A stretch of DNA of 64,000 nt. It comes from Botryosphaeria dothidea (Eukaryota > Ascomycota > Dothideomycetes > Botryosphaeriales > Botryosphaeriaceae). Location: positions 310,001 to 374,000 of the forward strand of contig WWBZ02000011.1 in the NCBI GenBank assembly GCA_011503125.2, read 5' to 3'. Made by a program: the position numbers and the translations under genes. Shown here in pieces: positions 8,906-20,435 of this stretch. A model generated the notes under the pieces. That model ran no database searches. It was not told the DNA's origin and saw only the letters and a list, made by a program, of their open reading frames with translations. The first letter of the stretch is position 1. Every line of letters starts with the position of its first letter.

Positions 8906-11900
8906 GCGCCAAAAGATGGGATGAAACAGGTTGTAGCCATGGGGTGAGTACGATGCCTACGACAAGCTACACCCGCCCTTCTCTGCACATTCTCAAATAG
9001 TCTTTTGTTTTCATTTAACTCACCATCTCTACAGCCGTTCATAAATTAAATCTCGGCTCCCGAGGGGTAAAGGCGATCGCTTTCGTTTCGAAAAGAATCC
9101 AAGTTTATGAATGCCGAAACGGCGGGAAACGAGCCAAACACCAGTGGGTCCTCACTCGCTTACCTACGTGGCCACATGGCTTCTCTATCGAAGTCTAATG
9201 GGAGGTGAACACGACTCATGTGGATTCATCCAACTAAGCAAATAAGGTACGGCTCGCTCATCGCGCTGGATCTTTTGAAAACGGGCCCGCCTCCCGCAAT
9301 CCTTCCCGCGTCCAGACACGACCGTGCATGTGCTCCCCGGAAACCTAGGTAATCCCGACCACTTTTTTTCCGGCGGCAAAGACTGAGACAAGGAGAGATG
9401 TCCACGGCACGAAGCGGCCGCTCTACCGTTGTTTTCCACCTCCCTTCCAGTGGGCTTCAGGTGCGAGTCCCACAGTGGATACCATATGCGGGTACCATGC
9501 TCGCTCCGGCCATCCGATGACCTTTGCTCTGAGCCGATGCTAGCCTCTTCCAGCCTCGTAACGAGGCTTCTGTAGATCCGATCCCGACGGCTTTGTGAAG
9601 ATCGCAGCTAGTCGTTTCAAACGGTGACTCCATTACGATCGCTTCTTTATAGAAGTTTTTCGCATATTTTTGTAATCTCAACGCTCCGAATAATAACGGC
9701 GGGAAAGTACTGATTATTTAGAGCGTCTTGTTCTATGAAGTTGAACGACCGCATGATTCATGGCAAAGGAAGCACTCGAATACGTGATTGATATGCTCCA
9801 TTCCGTATAACCGACAATCCTCGAATAAACATCCCCTCAATCGTGTTGAATCTGTGCCAGCTCGTGTTGATCAGTGATACGCCTCAGGCAGGGAGTTTAC
9901 ACGCCTTCTTTCGGCCGAGGCCTAACTGCAGCGCAAAGTAATTTAGTCTTTTGGGATAGCCTAAGCCCGAAACAAAGCCAACCATGAGAGCCCCAAGAGG
10001 CCAGTCTCTTCAAGCCGCAATATTTGGTCTCCACCCATGCAAGTTAAAATGCCGTGGTAAAGCTCACGGTGATTAATATACCTTTATGGAGATAGTTGAT
10101 TATAGAGTGTGTTATGTCTTTTTCGGCTACCCTTTTGAGACGTTTCCTGTCTCAGCGGTAGTGATAGTAGGCGACAACGCGTAAGAGCCAGCTCACTCAA
10201 AGTGAGTGAAGTAGTGTATGGCCTGAAGGCTTCCCTAAGCTTCCCAGAATCCTCTTTCCAATGGCCCTGCGAGTTCTAGCCGTAGTTTGACGATTCCGAT
10301 CCCCTTTGGTCTTCGACAGTGGTCGCCACTATGGGCGCTCCTAAGCCGGAACGAGGCGTACGAGCGCGTAGTCGGGCTCCTATGCAAATCTCGACGGAAC
10401 GGCGACAAAACGCTTGGAGCCCGAGGAGGCGGGGCACGCTCCCCCGGTGTCTTCGGCTTTTTCTAGATAAGTGTCCGCGCAAGGGCCTCCTCGATGGCAG
10501 ATTTTCTGGCCCAAGAGCGGAGCTGAAGCCTCTGCGTAGAACAAAGTAGAAATCTGAAAGCTTGCCCCAAAGGTACCCGTGGATTGTCGGCTCGGCACCT
10601 GCTCAGCCTAGCTGTGCTTTCTTTTCTCACGCGTTGAATCGGAACGTCCGAGCCCCACGCTCCTCATGATGTCGTCCCCCTGACACACTTCCTCAATTTG
10701 CCAAACTACTGCAAGAGCACTCTTTGTGTTTATGGCAACTCGCCGGCAGCTTGCGTGCTGGGCGTTCTGCAAGGCGTAGCACGGAGAACTCGGAAGACCT
10801 GATGCCCGACTTGCCCTGAACTTCGGCTCACTGCCCTCAACCCCTGGATCGGAGAACCAATGATCTTAGCTAGAAGATAGTCCGCAACGGTGCTTTGCCA
10901 TGCTATCAAGAATCATTGGTCAGCCCAGCCATGCGCTGCCGAGCAGCTTTAGCGGAGTGCGTTGGCTGTTTCACGCAGTTGCTGATCCTCAGATTCGGAG
11001 AAAGGTCCGCGGCTCATTCTGTCCATGCATCCCATGGCTCAGGAGCGCTGAAGAAATCTCCTTCACGTAGTACCATGCGAATGCCGGCTCTGGTGACATT
11101 TTCTGCCTCCCACTGAGAAGTAAAATCACCTTTGAAAGTTCAGGGATAAGGGCTTTTAGCCCTAACAAGCCCCCGCAGGAGATAGTTCGTGATTGCTCGG
11201 CTGACGCGCAATGTGGCTTGCAGGCTCGGATTGCGTCGGATTGCTTCTGATAGTGGTCTTGACTCGTCACCGGCCATGAAGACTAAGCTTTTGCTAGATT
11301 AAAACATTGCAGGCGTAGTCGAGTGGCCCGGGGTAGAACGAAACCCTTTTCGTGAACTCCTTAAATGCCAAGGCCATTGATAAGCGCTGGCAGAACTAGC
11401 GTGAATTCCAAGCAAGTACCTTAAGACAAAGACCAGAATGCCCCGAATTAGTTCTCCACAAAATTTCCATGCATCTCATGTCAGATTTTTCACGACCGAC
11501 TTGGTTATAGCAGTCGGGCTACTTTGCTGACGACTCTTATGACCCGAAGAGCTATGCCATTTCGAAGGAGGCATCAATGCCGTGCATAGCTTCTCTGACA
11601 GCACAGGTGGAATCAGAGTAGATGGCTAGAACATATCCCGCCCAAACAGATTTGAGCTAGTACAGACATCCAATGTGGCAAACGATCTGTCGGAATGATT
11701 TAAATGTGAATATGCAGAATTCGTTCGAAACATTCAAACACTTGGGTCGCATCAACTTTCCGTACGTTCCCTCTTTTCGACCATGGCTAAGCGTGGCTGA
11801 AACTCAATAAGGTGAAGAAGAGGGTCCATACTTTAGGTATTACTAAGCTGCTCAGAGTAACCGCTCGAAGTGTCTAGATGCATGTCGAGAAATAGCTTGG

Positions 11901-12641
11901 AACCCGGCGAACACGGGAAACAACCATGGCTTCGACTTCACTGACTTGGCGAGTAATGATTCGCTGTGACTCGTTGGGTCAAGTAAGGGACAATGCCCAA
12001 TGCCTCTCCCATTTCAGAAGCGCGCAGCAGGGGGAGAGAGCCCAAGGCACGGTATGTCGGGATATGATGCCTTTTCTAGTGCACCGTGAATTTGGACAGC
12101 GCAGGGAAGCCGCCAAGTCTTCAAGTGCTACATGCGTATTATTGGTGCCTCAACAGTCGAGACGGACGTATACTGAATCGTGTCGAACCACCGTGTGCCG
12201 TAGAAAGCTCGTATCTAAGTCATGCCTATCAAAATTTATGTATATTTCTAAATTGATTTCAATGTGATGAGCAGATAAATAAAGTCAAAATGCGTTTGGA
12301 AGGAGCGGTACACTCTGAGAGCAGAAACTGGAAAGCTGCAAGTTCAGTAAATAATTTCAAACAAATTCACAGTGTATAGGACACCAACAAGAAAGGCGTA
12401 GGAGAAAGCAAGCCCGAAACCACACCAGGATCAACTCGGAAGATCATATGCGTCTTAATAATGCCTATTCCATTCTCAATACGGCAAGATTTAGCGACGC
12501 TATCCTACTGTAAACTGCTCTTGGGGACACATATGGTAAACTTGGGCGAAGAGGTATCCTCCGGTCTCAGTTTCGAGTCAGCATACGAAGAACGAATCCG
12601 ACTATTCCGGCTTTAAAAGGCTCTATCTACAAGTTGAACCC
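8906..12641. other. Gene-free 3.7 kb, probably decayed DNA
   Basis: No reading frame here looks like protein. All open stretches are short, with mixed composition and frequent stops. I saw no terminal repeats, integrase or transposase motif. Small inverted repeats occur, such as CTCACT-CAA-AGTGAG near 10193. I see nothing that can be named. Confidence 0.4.
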
Positions 12642-13145
12642 TTGAGTATCAGTTCAAATATTTACTACATTCTCCACTTATTCAAACATACGACTATACC
12701 ATACACGCGAGGGATTCTTGCCCCATATCTCATCAGCTCTCAAGTGACGGACGCCGCAGATGCTCCACATTCAACAAAGAAACTCAGGCCATGGCCCGAT
12801 CCAATGCCGCGCGGACAATACTGAAGAGGGTGTTCTGGCCCCTATTACTGTTGAGGAGTCTGAAAGCATCAACATATGCGATTCATCTTTCAATGCTCTG
12901 GAGTCCTCATATGGTGTACGAAACATTAGCATTGGCTATCCCTTCCCTCTTCCAGCTGTCATTCTAATAAAGGTCAGGTTGTCATCGGTGATCTATACGG
13001 CGAAGATTATTCTACCACTGCCGATAGCTTCGGGGTCCTGATTCCCATCTCTTTCGCCGACTGTTACGACTCGCCAACCGACCAGTCCAGTCACACACGC
13101 TCGGGTGATATCGATGGCCACCGCGAGCTTCCCGAAACCCCCATC
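12642..13145. other. Open stretch upstream of the Gti1/Pac2 gene, unassigned
   Basis: Frames such as 12760..13041 (+), containing 'ITVEESESINICDSS', have a somewhat protein-like composition but match no family I know. The region could contain the missing first exon or the 5' leader of the Gti1/Pac2 gene, or a separate decayed gene. Confidence 0.25.
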
Positions 13146-14045
13146 GTGCTCGAAAGCCGGCCCTGCCCTCCTTCTTGTGATTTCGAAACACGTGTTAGCC
13201 CATGCTTGTCCGGCTGCAAGAAGGACCATTGTACTCGAGCAACTAGAGGCCATGTATGCGGCACGCCACTCGGGGGTTCGCCCGGGGATACACCCAACAA
13301 GCAATACGCTCCCACTTCTGGACCCCCGAGCGTCCGGACCGACTACAAAAATGGTATCAGAAAAGCAAGGAGGTCAGACGTATCGCCTTTCGCGCCCATT
13401 TTCAACCCTATTGTCCACGTCTCGCCCGATTACCAGGCGAATCTGCAGCCGACTTGGCGTGGCTTCATCGAAAACATTGAAGATGCTCTGATGATCATTG
13501 AGGGCTGCCTCAATGGCATTCTCACAGAATGCCATCGCCGCCCGCGAATGGAAGAAAGGTCGCGTCTTATCCGCAGCGGCTCGGTGTTCGTATGCAGTCA
13601 ATCATTCTCCGGGATCCAGCGCTGGACCGACGGCATATCTTGGAGTCCCAGCCGTGTCAGAGACGGATTCATCGTGTACCAAGAGGTGCAACGTCCTTTG
13701 CTGCCGGATCATGAACGGCTGTCTCACCGCCAGAAGCACGAGTGCTCTCGGACGGAGTCCTGCTTTGCCCGCCACGTATCCGGTGACTGTAGTGGCGACT
13801 GCGAGCACCACATCCCGGACTCCCAAGACAGGAAGATGAGAGGATCGCTTGTCAAGCGCAATGCCCTTTTGAAGAAGACCTTCAGTATCAGAGTCGGCGA
13901 TGTTGCGCATCGTCTTATTGCTTATCATACCGTTGAAGAAGCTAGAAGCCTGCAAAATCTGTTTCGACCAGGCCACGACCAGCGCCTAGCCGGACGGCAC
14001 CCTCTGAAGGGATCATTAGGCAGTCGGGGATCTCCACACCTGTAG
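13146..14045 (+). CDS. Gti1/Pac2 (WOPR) family DNA-binding protein, start unresolved
   Basis: The frame is open for 300 codons. The WOPR signature begins at about 13440: 'NLQPTWRGFIENIEDALMII' is followed by 'EERSRLIRSGSVFV' and 'GIQRWTDGISWSPSRV' up to about 13680. The second conserved block, 'LLKKTFSIRVGDVAHRLIAY', followed by a 'HTVEEARS' segment, lies at about 13860-13960. Both halves are in the same frame and about 55-60 residues apart, as in family members such as Wor1, Ryp1 and Sge1, master regulators of morphology and effector expression. The first 100 residues match nothing, and there is no ATG in this frame before the domain, so the true start must come from an upstream exon or has been lost. 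The protein ends soon after the second block, without the long Gln/Pro-rich tail of the major regulators, like the short fungal paralogues. Confidence 0.65.
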   Translation: MLESRPCPPSCDFETRVSPCLSGCKKDHCTRATRGHVCGTPLGGSPGDTPNKQYAPTSGPPSVRTDYKNGIRKARRSDVSPFAPIFNPIVHVSPDYQANLQPTWRGFIENIEDALMIIEGCLNGILTECHRRPRMEERSRLIRSGSVFVCSQSFSGIQRWTDGISWSPSRVRDGFIVYQEVQRPLLPDHERLSHRQKHECSRTESCFARHVSGDCSGDCEHHIPDSQDRKMRGSLVKRNALLKKTFSIRVGDVAHRLIAYHTVEEARSLQNLFRPGHDQRLAGRHPLKGSLGSRGSPHL

Positions 14046-14335
14046 GCAGTCACGGAAAGATGACATGTACGTCCTGTCTAAATACACCATAAAAACCATT
14101 TTTTGACCCACATTGCTGTTTACAGATCACGGAGAGGAATTTTGCGTGGCGGGATGTGTGTTGAAATCCATTGACAGACGCGGCCTGGCAATTGGGATCG
14201 GTTGGGTCACCTGCGCAATGATGTTGATGTAATCCCTTGGGACCTCATTACGAACACGGGAGAACTTTTTCATAGTCTCAAATAGATCGGGAATAGAAGC
14301 CAAAAAGCAAATTTCGCATGAGATGGCGATACGGG

Positions 14336-14790
14336 GCGCCCTTCTCGCTCAGCCGTCCACATGCGTCCTCACCGATCCCCTGAGTCCCCACCAACCCTAC
14401 CCGCTAACGGGCCTCCAGGCGGAAGTGCCCGTCCATCGCAGCGAGCTCGTGCTTTGCCCCACCTAGTTGGCCGTCAATTCCACTACGCTTGGTCTGGCGG
14501 ATCCACCAAGCCCGGACTTGTGGACGCGGTTGCTCCGGATCTTCGGCCTGACAGACGGGAATGCGTACAATTACGATGAGGCGAAGATGGGTCTGTGGGC
14601 TGGGCTGCCGGGAGGCGTATAGCAAGCTGCGGGGCGCGATGATCTGCGGGCTTTTCTGGCATCCGCGGGCGTCCGCAACGGGCTGTACATTCTCCCGGCA
14701 CCAGAGTGACTTGCCAGTGCGTAGTCACGGAGTGGATTCGAACGGTTTCCTCCCTCCTTTTCCCACTCCCTTTCGACGCCCACTAGGCTG
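14336..14790 (+). pseudogene. Relic of the gasdermin-like family (copy 2, strongly decayed)
   Basis: Nucleotide similarity to 7860-8200 is visible by eye. Both have 'catcctcaccgac' or 'gtcctcaccgat' followed by 'cctc', then 'aagtgcccgtccatcgcagc' here against 'acgtgcccgtccgccgcagc' in copy 1. Both then have 'gagctcg', and 'acgcggttgctccgga' against 'acgcagttcctccaga'. Stops and indels interrupt every frame. It lies upstream of a relic of the 732-residue gene's C-terminus, the same order as copy 1 and its tail at 7755-8905, which points to duplication of a two-gene block. Confidence 0.5.
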
Positions 14791-15165
14791 AGGTATGCCG
14801 TCCTCCTGGATGTCCCGTTGATGTTACATGATACTTTGCGTTACTCATCAAATATTCAGGGCCGATCGAATCTGTATCCTGGAGGGGCTCTGAGGGCACA
14901 TTGAACCATTCTACGAAATTCTCTCGGAGAGAAAGGAAATGCGCATACCACTTGCTCGGGCGACGGGTCAACTTGAGTGGGTCGATTTTCGTGTCGACAA
15001 TGGAGCCGCAGGCGTGCAGGCTGTTCTCAACAACGAGATCACACTACCCCACAGTCATCTCAGCGGGATTTCGACGCGCGCGTCCGAAGGATGAACCACC
15101 GAGGCCTAAAGATACAAGATGAAATAAATGCTAGCATGGAGCCAGCTTTCGGAGAAGAAGCAGAT

Positions 15166-15580
15166 GGCTACTTGTGGCATAGACCCATGAGAGCAACCTC
15201 GCGCGTGGTACCCAAGTCTTGCCCGGATACCTGCGGACACTCGTCAGTGTGCAGCATTTGCGTACATTAGCAGCGAATGTCTCGAATCCGTCGGAGCTGT
15301 CTGAGGGAACCATGATGGAAATGGAGGTCGGTTACCGCAGGGTTGCGATAAGAGTAAGACGTGGGGAGCCTAGCAGATGAGCAAAGACATTACATTGAGA
15401 TTCTGTGTCAGCTGATTTTTGTTGAAAGCACAGACGGACGGCCCTTAAATCAAGCCCACTACGAGTCAACGTATACTTAAATGAGACTACTCCATAAGTC
15501 GGCACGGATGGAAGGTGTCCGTGTTCGCGAGGGAGGATATGAAAATCGTGCGGAGGAAGTGCCTGTACCTACAAGAGGCC
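15166..15580 (+). pseudogene. Relic of the C-terminal third of the 732-residue protein
   Basis: Matches 6960-7430 across most of its length. Here 'acttgtggcatagaccc' aligns with 'ccttgtggcatggccgc', 'cattagcagcgaatgtct' with 'cattaccagcaaatgttt', and 'cagacggacggccc' with 'cggaaggacggcccc'. The 3' end reads 'RVREGGYENRAEEVPV' in the frame matching 'IREKQSPEDYAEQVL'. Several stops and shifts are present, so it is non-functional. Similarity further upstream (14890-15160) is uncertain: there is a protein-like frame near 14930-15080 that I cannot align. Confidence 0.55.
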
Positions 15581-15680
15581 ACCGAGCAAAGAAGATGTCT
15601 TTTTGATGAGCCCGCCGGTGCCGCAATCAAGCGCCTGCTTCCCTTTCGTCCTCGGCGTTTCGGCCTCGCGCCCTCGAAGC

Positions 15681-15698
15681 GGCTCCCCGCGGGGAGCC
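15681..15698. repeat. 18-base perfect palindrome downstream of the relic
   Basis: GGCTCCCCGCGGGGAGCC reads the same on both strands. A diverged version lies at 8888-8905, also downstream of a relic of the same gene. It could fold as an RNA hairpin near the gene's 3' end or be a protein-binding site; neither is shown. Confidence 0.7.
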
Positions 15699-15719
15699 AA
15701 CGCCAACAAACGGATTGTT

Positions 15720-17545
15720 GGGTGGCTTGCACGTTGGCTGCATCAAAGGCAAGTTCCGGAAGCGTTGCATTAGTTCCCGCAGGCGCTGACGGGCCAGAGA
15801 TTTCTCCGAGCACACAAGCTCATAGGGTGCGGCGAAAATACAAACGGAGATTTGTGTAGTGTGCGGACAAACTTGACATCGTGGAGAAGCGGAGGCGCCG
15901 TATCTGGGGATTATCGCATGATATTGAGCAATTTGTGGAGGAGGCACAGATCGAGGCTTGCTTTATCTTTGCGGGTTGCTTTCGACCTCTTTGTATGGGC
16001 AAGGTGGATTCCGCAAAGGGTAAGATGATCTGCGAGACGGAAATGCGGGGAAGGCATCACTATGGCAGCCCGTCACCGCAAATCTCCTGCGCAAAATCAT
16101 CATTCGATCGATCCCACCATCGTAGTCTTCCCCTGATCAACATACCGCGAAGTGGCGACAGGTAGAAGATCACGACGCGTACATGTCACCGGATCCCCAA
16201 GACGGACAACGTCCGACTCCTGATGACACACCGTTTTCCTGGATTTTTGCTCTCTCCCTTTTTCTCGCCCGGTCGCGGCTGGCGTTGCTTGTCAAATTGC
16301 TTAGGAGAACACAGAGGACCATGGATCTGGAACGCGACCGACAAGTGCGGCTGAGCCTCATGCCCCACCAACCACTTTCGTAAGCATACTGACGCCGCTG
16401 ATGGCTGTAGGAATACGACCAAGCTGGGCGGGCCGAACAAGGATGACGCTGGACGCAAATATCTCTGCTGCACATCACCCGCGTTCTAGAAGGCCTGGAC
16501 GCGGTGCCATTGGCCTTGTTCCTCGGAGCAGAAGGCCCTTTTGGAGATCCTCATGAGCGCGGGTGAGACAAGCCACGCGCGACCACGCTCGTCCCGGGCA
16601 TCGGGGTAGGTGCGAGAAGATCTCAGCAGGGCGAGGGGCTGGGGAAAGATGGAGGGGTGCGCAGAGTCGGCATTGGACGAGGCACGCGACTGGTGGCTGT
16701 AGCTGAGCGGTCAACCCCATATGCCCAGAAACGCTAAGCTTACGCTTGCACGAACCAAGCACCTATCAAGCTCCGCGACAAGCTGGGCACCTTGACAATC
16801 ATCGTCACGTCGACGACTTCACGCCTGCAAAGGAGTGACTGACAGCAACGTGCCCTCTCGTCCGGCAGGATTGCGCCGAAAAACACCACGTCCTGAAACG
16901 AGGCAACGGCGATGGTAATGGCGCTCCGCTCTAACGACACTACAGCCTGGCCTGTACGCTGCTTCTCGTGGTGCATGTGTTTCGCGATGCTGACCACCGG
17001 CGGTGTTTCCCGGCGGCGATGAAATTGGCTTGCCGCTGGCGTTGGAGGCGCGCCGCCGTCCGGGGTGGCCGGCATTGGTAGCGTGCATGCGGCGGTGTTG
17101 AGGGGCGCGTCTGCGTCGCAACGCGCCTGGCAGGATGCCGCGGCGACCGGGATGGTTAGCGGACAGGAGGCGACGATTGTAGTGTCAGCGAGTGAGCGCA
17201 AACGGTGATCTCGACGCGGCTTTGCCGGTCTGGCTGGTGGAGTTCATGCGGTCCAGGCGGGCTCGACTTGCCGCTGGTGCGCGCACTAGAGCAGCCAGCC
17301 CAGTGCCAGGCCCCTCGAGAAGCCTTAGCGCCCACAGCTAAGCTTCCAAGCGGCAAGCCTCCGCGCATGACCTCTCTTCCCCAGAGCCCCAATGCCGTGT
17401 CTCCAGTCCCGACGCCATCCTCTACAAATACCCTGACTGTTCCTGCGGCTTTGGTTATTCCTCCATCGCACCGTCGCACCCTCACTCCTCTCTTTCTGGA
17501 GCCGGCTCGTTTGCACCTGCAGCAGTCCCTCACTCTCCAGCAACT
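15720..17545. other. Gene-poor stretch and hexose transporter promoter
   Basis: No supported gene. Short frames around 16170-17200 on both strands have no recognisable motifs. The minus-strand frame at 17156-18499 is an antisense shadow of the transporter. A pyrimidine-rich leader ('cctcactctccagcaact') precedes the ATG at 17546. Confidence 0.4.
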
Positions 17546-19301
17546 ATGCCTTTCCTTCTCAAGAAGCCCGCCGACACCCCCGGCTCGGCTTTTCCAGCCA
17601 TTGCCGTTGGCCTGTTTGTTGCCTTTGGTGGTATTCTGTTCGGGTACGTAGCTCCTGCATTCACCTTGTACCACTCCAGGCTCTGACGATTTAACAGATA
17701 TGACACCGGTACCATTGGTGACATCCTGGGTATGGACTACTGGCAGAACCAGTTCTCCACCGGCTACGTCAACCCCAAGACGAACCATCTGGACGTCACC
17801 TCCTCTCAGACTTCCGAGATCGTCTCCATTCTCTCTGCCGGAACTTTCTTCGGTGCTCTCACTGCTGGTCCTACTGGTGACTTCTTCGGCCGTCGCTATG
17901 GTTTGATCGTCTCCACCGCTGTCTTCACCCTGGGTGTGATCCTGCAGACCGCCGCTACTGCCATTCCCATGTTCGTTGCCGGTCGTTTCTTCGCTGGCTA
18001 CGGTGTCGGCATGATCAGCGCCCTCATTCCCCTCTACCAGTCCGAGACTTCGCCCAAGTGGATTCGTGGTACTGTCGTCGGTTGCTACCAGCTCGCCATC
18101 ACCATCGGTCTGCTCCTCGCTTCCATCGTCGGCAACGCCACCAAGAACCGCAACGACTCTGGCTCCTACCGCATTCCCATTGCCATCCAGTTCGCATGGG
18201 CCATCATCCTCGTCGCTGGAATGCTTATCCTCCCCGAGACCCCTCGTTACCTCATCAAGAAAGGCAAACCCGAGGAAGCCGCCAGGTCGCTTGCCCGCCT
18301 CAGGAGACTCGATGTCCAGCACCCGGCTGTCGTCGAGGAGCTTGGCGAGATCACTGCCAACCATGAGTACGAGCTGTCCCTTGGCAAGGCCACCTACCTC
18401 GACTGCTTCCGTGGCAGCTTGGGCAAGCGTCTCGCTACCGGCTGTCTGCTCCAGGCGCTCCAGCAGCTTACTGGTGTCAACTTCATTGTAAGAATCCACT
18501 GACTCACTCAGACGAATTCCACCGCTAACATTATCAGTTCTACTACGGCACTTCCTTCTTCAAGAACGCCGGCTTCCAGAACCCGTTCACTATTTCGCTG
18601 ATCACCTCTTGCATCAACGTTGCTTCCACCTTCCCCGGTCTGTGGATGGTCGAAGCCTGGGGTCGCCGTAATCTCCTCCTCTTCGGCGCCATCGGTATGG
18701 CTGTCTGCCAGTTCATCGTGGCCATCACCGGTACCGTTACGTCTGTTACGGACTTGCCCGCTCAGCGTTCCATGATTGCATTCGTCTGCATCTACATCTT
18801 CTTCTTTGCCTGCTCGTGGGGTCCCGTTGCATGGGGTAAGTCATGGTTCACCACTATCACGAAAGACATCCAGCTAATGATTTCGCAGTCGTCACCGGTG
18901 AGATTTTCCCGCTGAAGGTCCGCGCCAAGTCGCTCTCCATGACGACCGCCTCCAACTGGCTGCTCAACTGGGCCATCGCCTACGCCACCCCCTACCTCGT
19001 CAACAGCGACCCGGGTGACGCCAACCTCGGCGCCAAGGTCTTCTACATCTGGGGCGGCTGCTGCTTCATCTGCATCTTCTTCGTCTGGGCCATGATCTAC
19101 GAGACCAAGGGCCTGTCGCTCGAGCAGGTCGATGAGCTGTACGGCAAGGTTTCCAAGGCGTGGCAGAGCTCCAAGTTCGTGCCGACCGTGTCCTTCCAGG
19201 AGGTTGCGGACCTGCACCCCCAGCGCGGCATGTCGCTTGCGGCCGCCGAGGATGCGGCCGGCAGGAAGAAGAGCGTCAGCCACACCACCGAGAAGGTTTA
19301 A
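17546..19301 (+). CDS. Hexose (sugar/H+) transporter, MFS
   Basis: Four exons (17546..17643, 17698..18487, 18538..18835, 18889..19301) with introns of 54, 50 and 53 bases, all GT..AG, give 532 residues, a normal length for fungal hexose transporters. Family signatures are all present: 'GGILFGYDTG' in TM1 (across intron 1), 'GDFFGRRYG' in the 2-3 loop, 'PETPRYL' after TM6, 'QQLTGVNF' in TM7 (interrupted by intron 2), 'WGRRNLLLFGA' in the 8-9 loop and 'SWGPVAW' with 'GEIFP' in TM10 (interrupted by intron 3). The C-terminal cytosolic tail is short, with no glucose-sensor extension, so this is a transporter and not an Rgt2/Snf3-like sensor. The plasma membrane is expected. Substrate range (glucose, fructose or other) cannot be told. 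The flanks are gene-poor. Confidence 0.95.
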
Positions 19302-20435
19302 GAGAGGGGTTTATAGCAAGGAAAGGAAGAGGTGGTGTAGATACGAGTTTCTTCACGGTAGATACGAAACGTGCTATGAGTAATGCGATGATTATCAAAG
19401 AATTTGATGAGAAGTCCACGAGCTTCACATGCCTCTTGCTCCCGAGTGAACGGACGCTGCCTTCTGCTCAGCCAAGCCATTGAACTCTGCAATATCAAGC
19501 AAGACCAGAAGTGTCATGTGTGAGGTGTGCTGGTCCGGAACAGCCTCGAACACATGTGTGAGGAGATATCGCACACCGCTAACCAGTTGTCAAGTTGACA
19601 GACAAAATCAGCGTCTTTGCGGGGTTTTCATTGATACGCCGCCGAATACCACAGCACACAAGGCCGTCTCAAGAGCAAAATCCCGCAGGGACTGCGAGAA
19701 TTCGTCGAGGAACCTCCCGGAAGCCATTCGAGTGTGGGTCAATGGCAGGCAGCAGCACAAAAAGCCCCGGGGTGCGGCCGGAGCAGGCATGAATTCATGA
19801 TTCCGAGAAATCGAATGTGCCAGTCGCGCTGGTTCAATCTCTGGTTCGGGTGGTGCAGGAACCAGTGGGAAGACGTGCAAATTTGTTCCGCGACTGACTC
19901 AAAAACAGCGATGAGAAGGTGTTACACAAAGGGAGGAAAAACATCTCGGCACGGAGAGCCGCATCGGCGGGTAAAATGAGCCGGGTTGACGGATGCGAAG
20001 TGAAGTGAGGTGCGTCGGCAGCGGCAGCAGGAATGCGACGGGTAGATCAAGCTTTTTGCGGGGTGCGGCGGCGCAGCGATCGACTGTGCGACGACCAGGG
20101 CGGTGCAGGGCCACAGCCGCAGGCACCGGGGGCACGTGAATTGGTGCCTGAGCTGCTGCCTTGCCCGCAATGACGCAGACCGCCGCGGGGCTGCGCCTAC
20201 AAAAAAACACCGCGGGGTGTGCATCCGGAGCGGTGCATGGTAGCGAGAGCGCGAATTCCATTGTTGAGAGGCTGGGTACCCGTGAAAATTTGTGAAAATT
20301 CGTTCATGAGCGACAATGAGTCCTCAGGTCGCGGACAATAGGACAATGGTGGGTAGGGCGCACGGGCCATAAGCGACGCCTTTACATTGCTGTCGGTCCT
20401 CCGGCTCCTCTTCTTCGTCTTCATCTTCATCCACC
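19302..20435. other. Intergenic region between hexose transporter and mex67
   Basis: No coding signal. Short frames on both strands are not protein-like. The distal part is probably the mex67 promoter. Confidence 0.4.

Noticed and set aside
9420..9490. tRNA-like T-arm ('GTGGG...CGAGTCCCAC')
   Set aside because: The loop is 14 bases instead of 7, and no anticodon arm or acceptor stem could be drawn.
11305..11345. D-arm-like 'GTAGTCGAGTGGCCCGG'
   Set aside because: No matching anticodon, T-arm or acceptor stem downstream.
8906..12641. Possible transposon between the duplicated modules
   Set aside because: No terminal repeats, target-site duplication, or transposase or polymerase motif could be recognised.
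12993..13304. Minus-strand frame resembling a purine-cytosine permease ('GCIPGRTPEW', 'GGFGKLAV')
   Set aside because: Only two short patches fit, no other permease segment is found nearby, and the plus strand carries the Gti1/Pac2 frame; probably chance.
17156..18499. 447-codon minus-strand frame
   Set aside because: It lies antisense to the hexose transporter exons, in register with its codons, and its Gly/Glu/Asp-rich translation has no motif; a shadow of GC-rich codon use.
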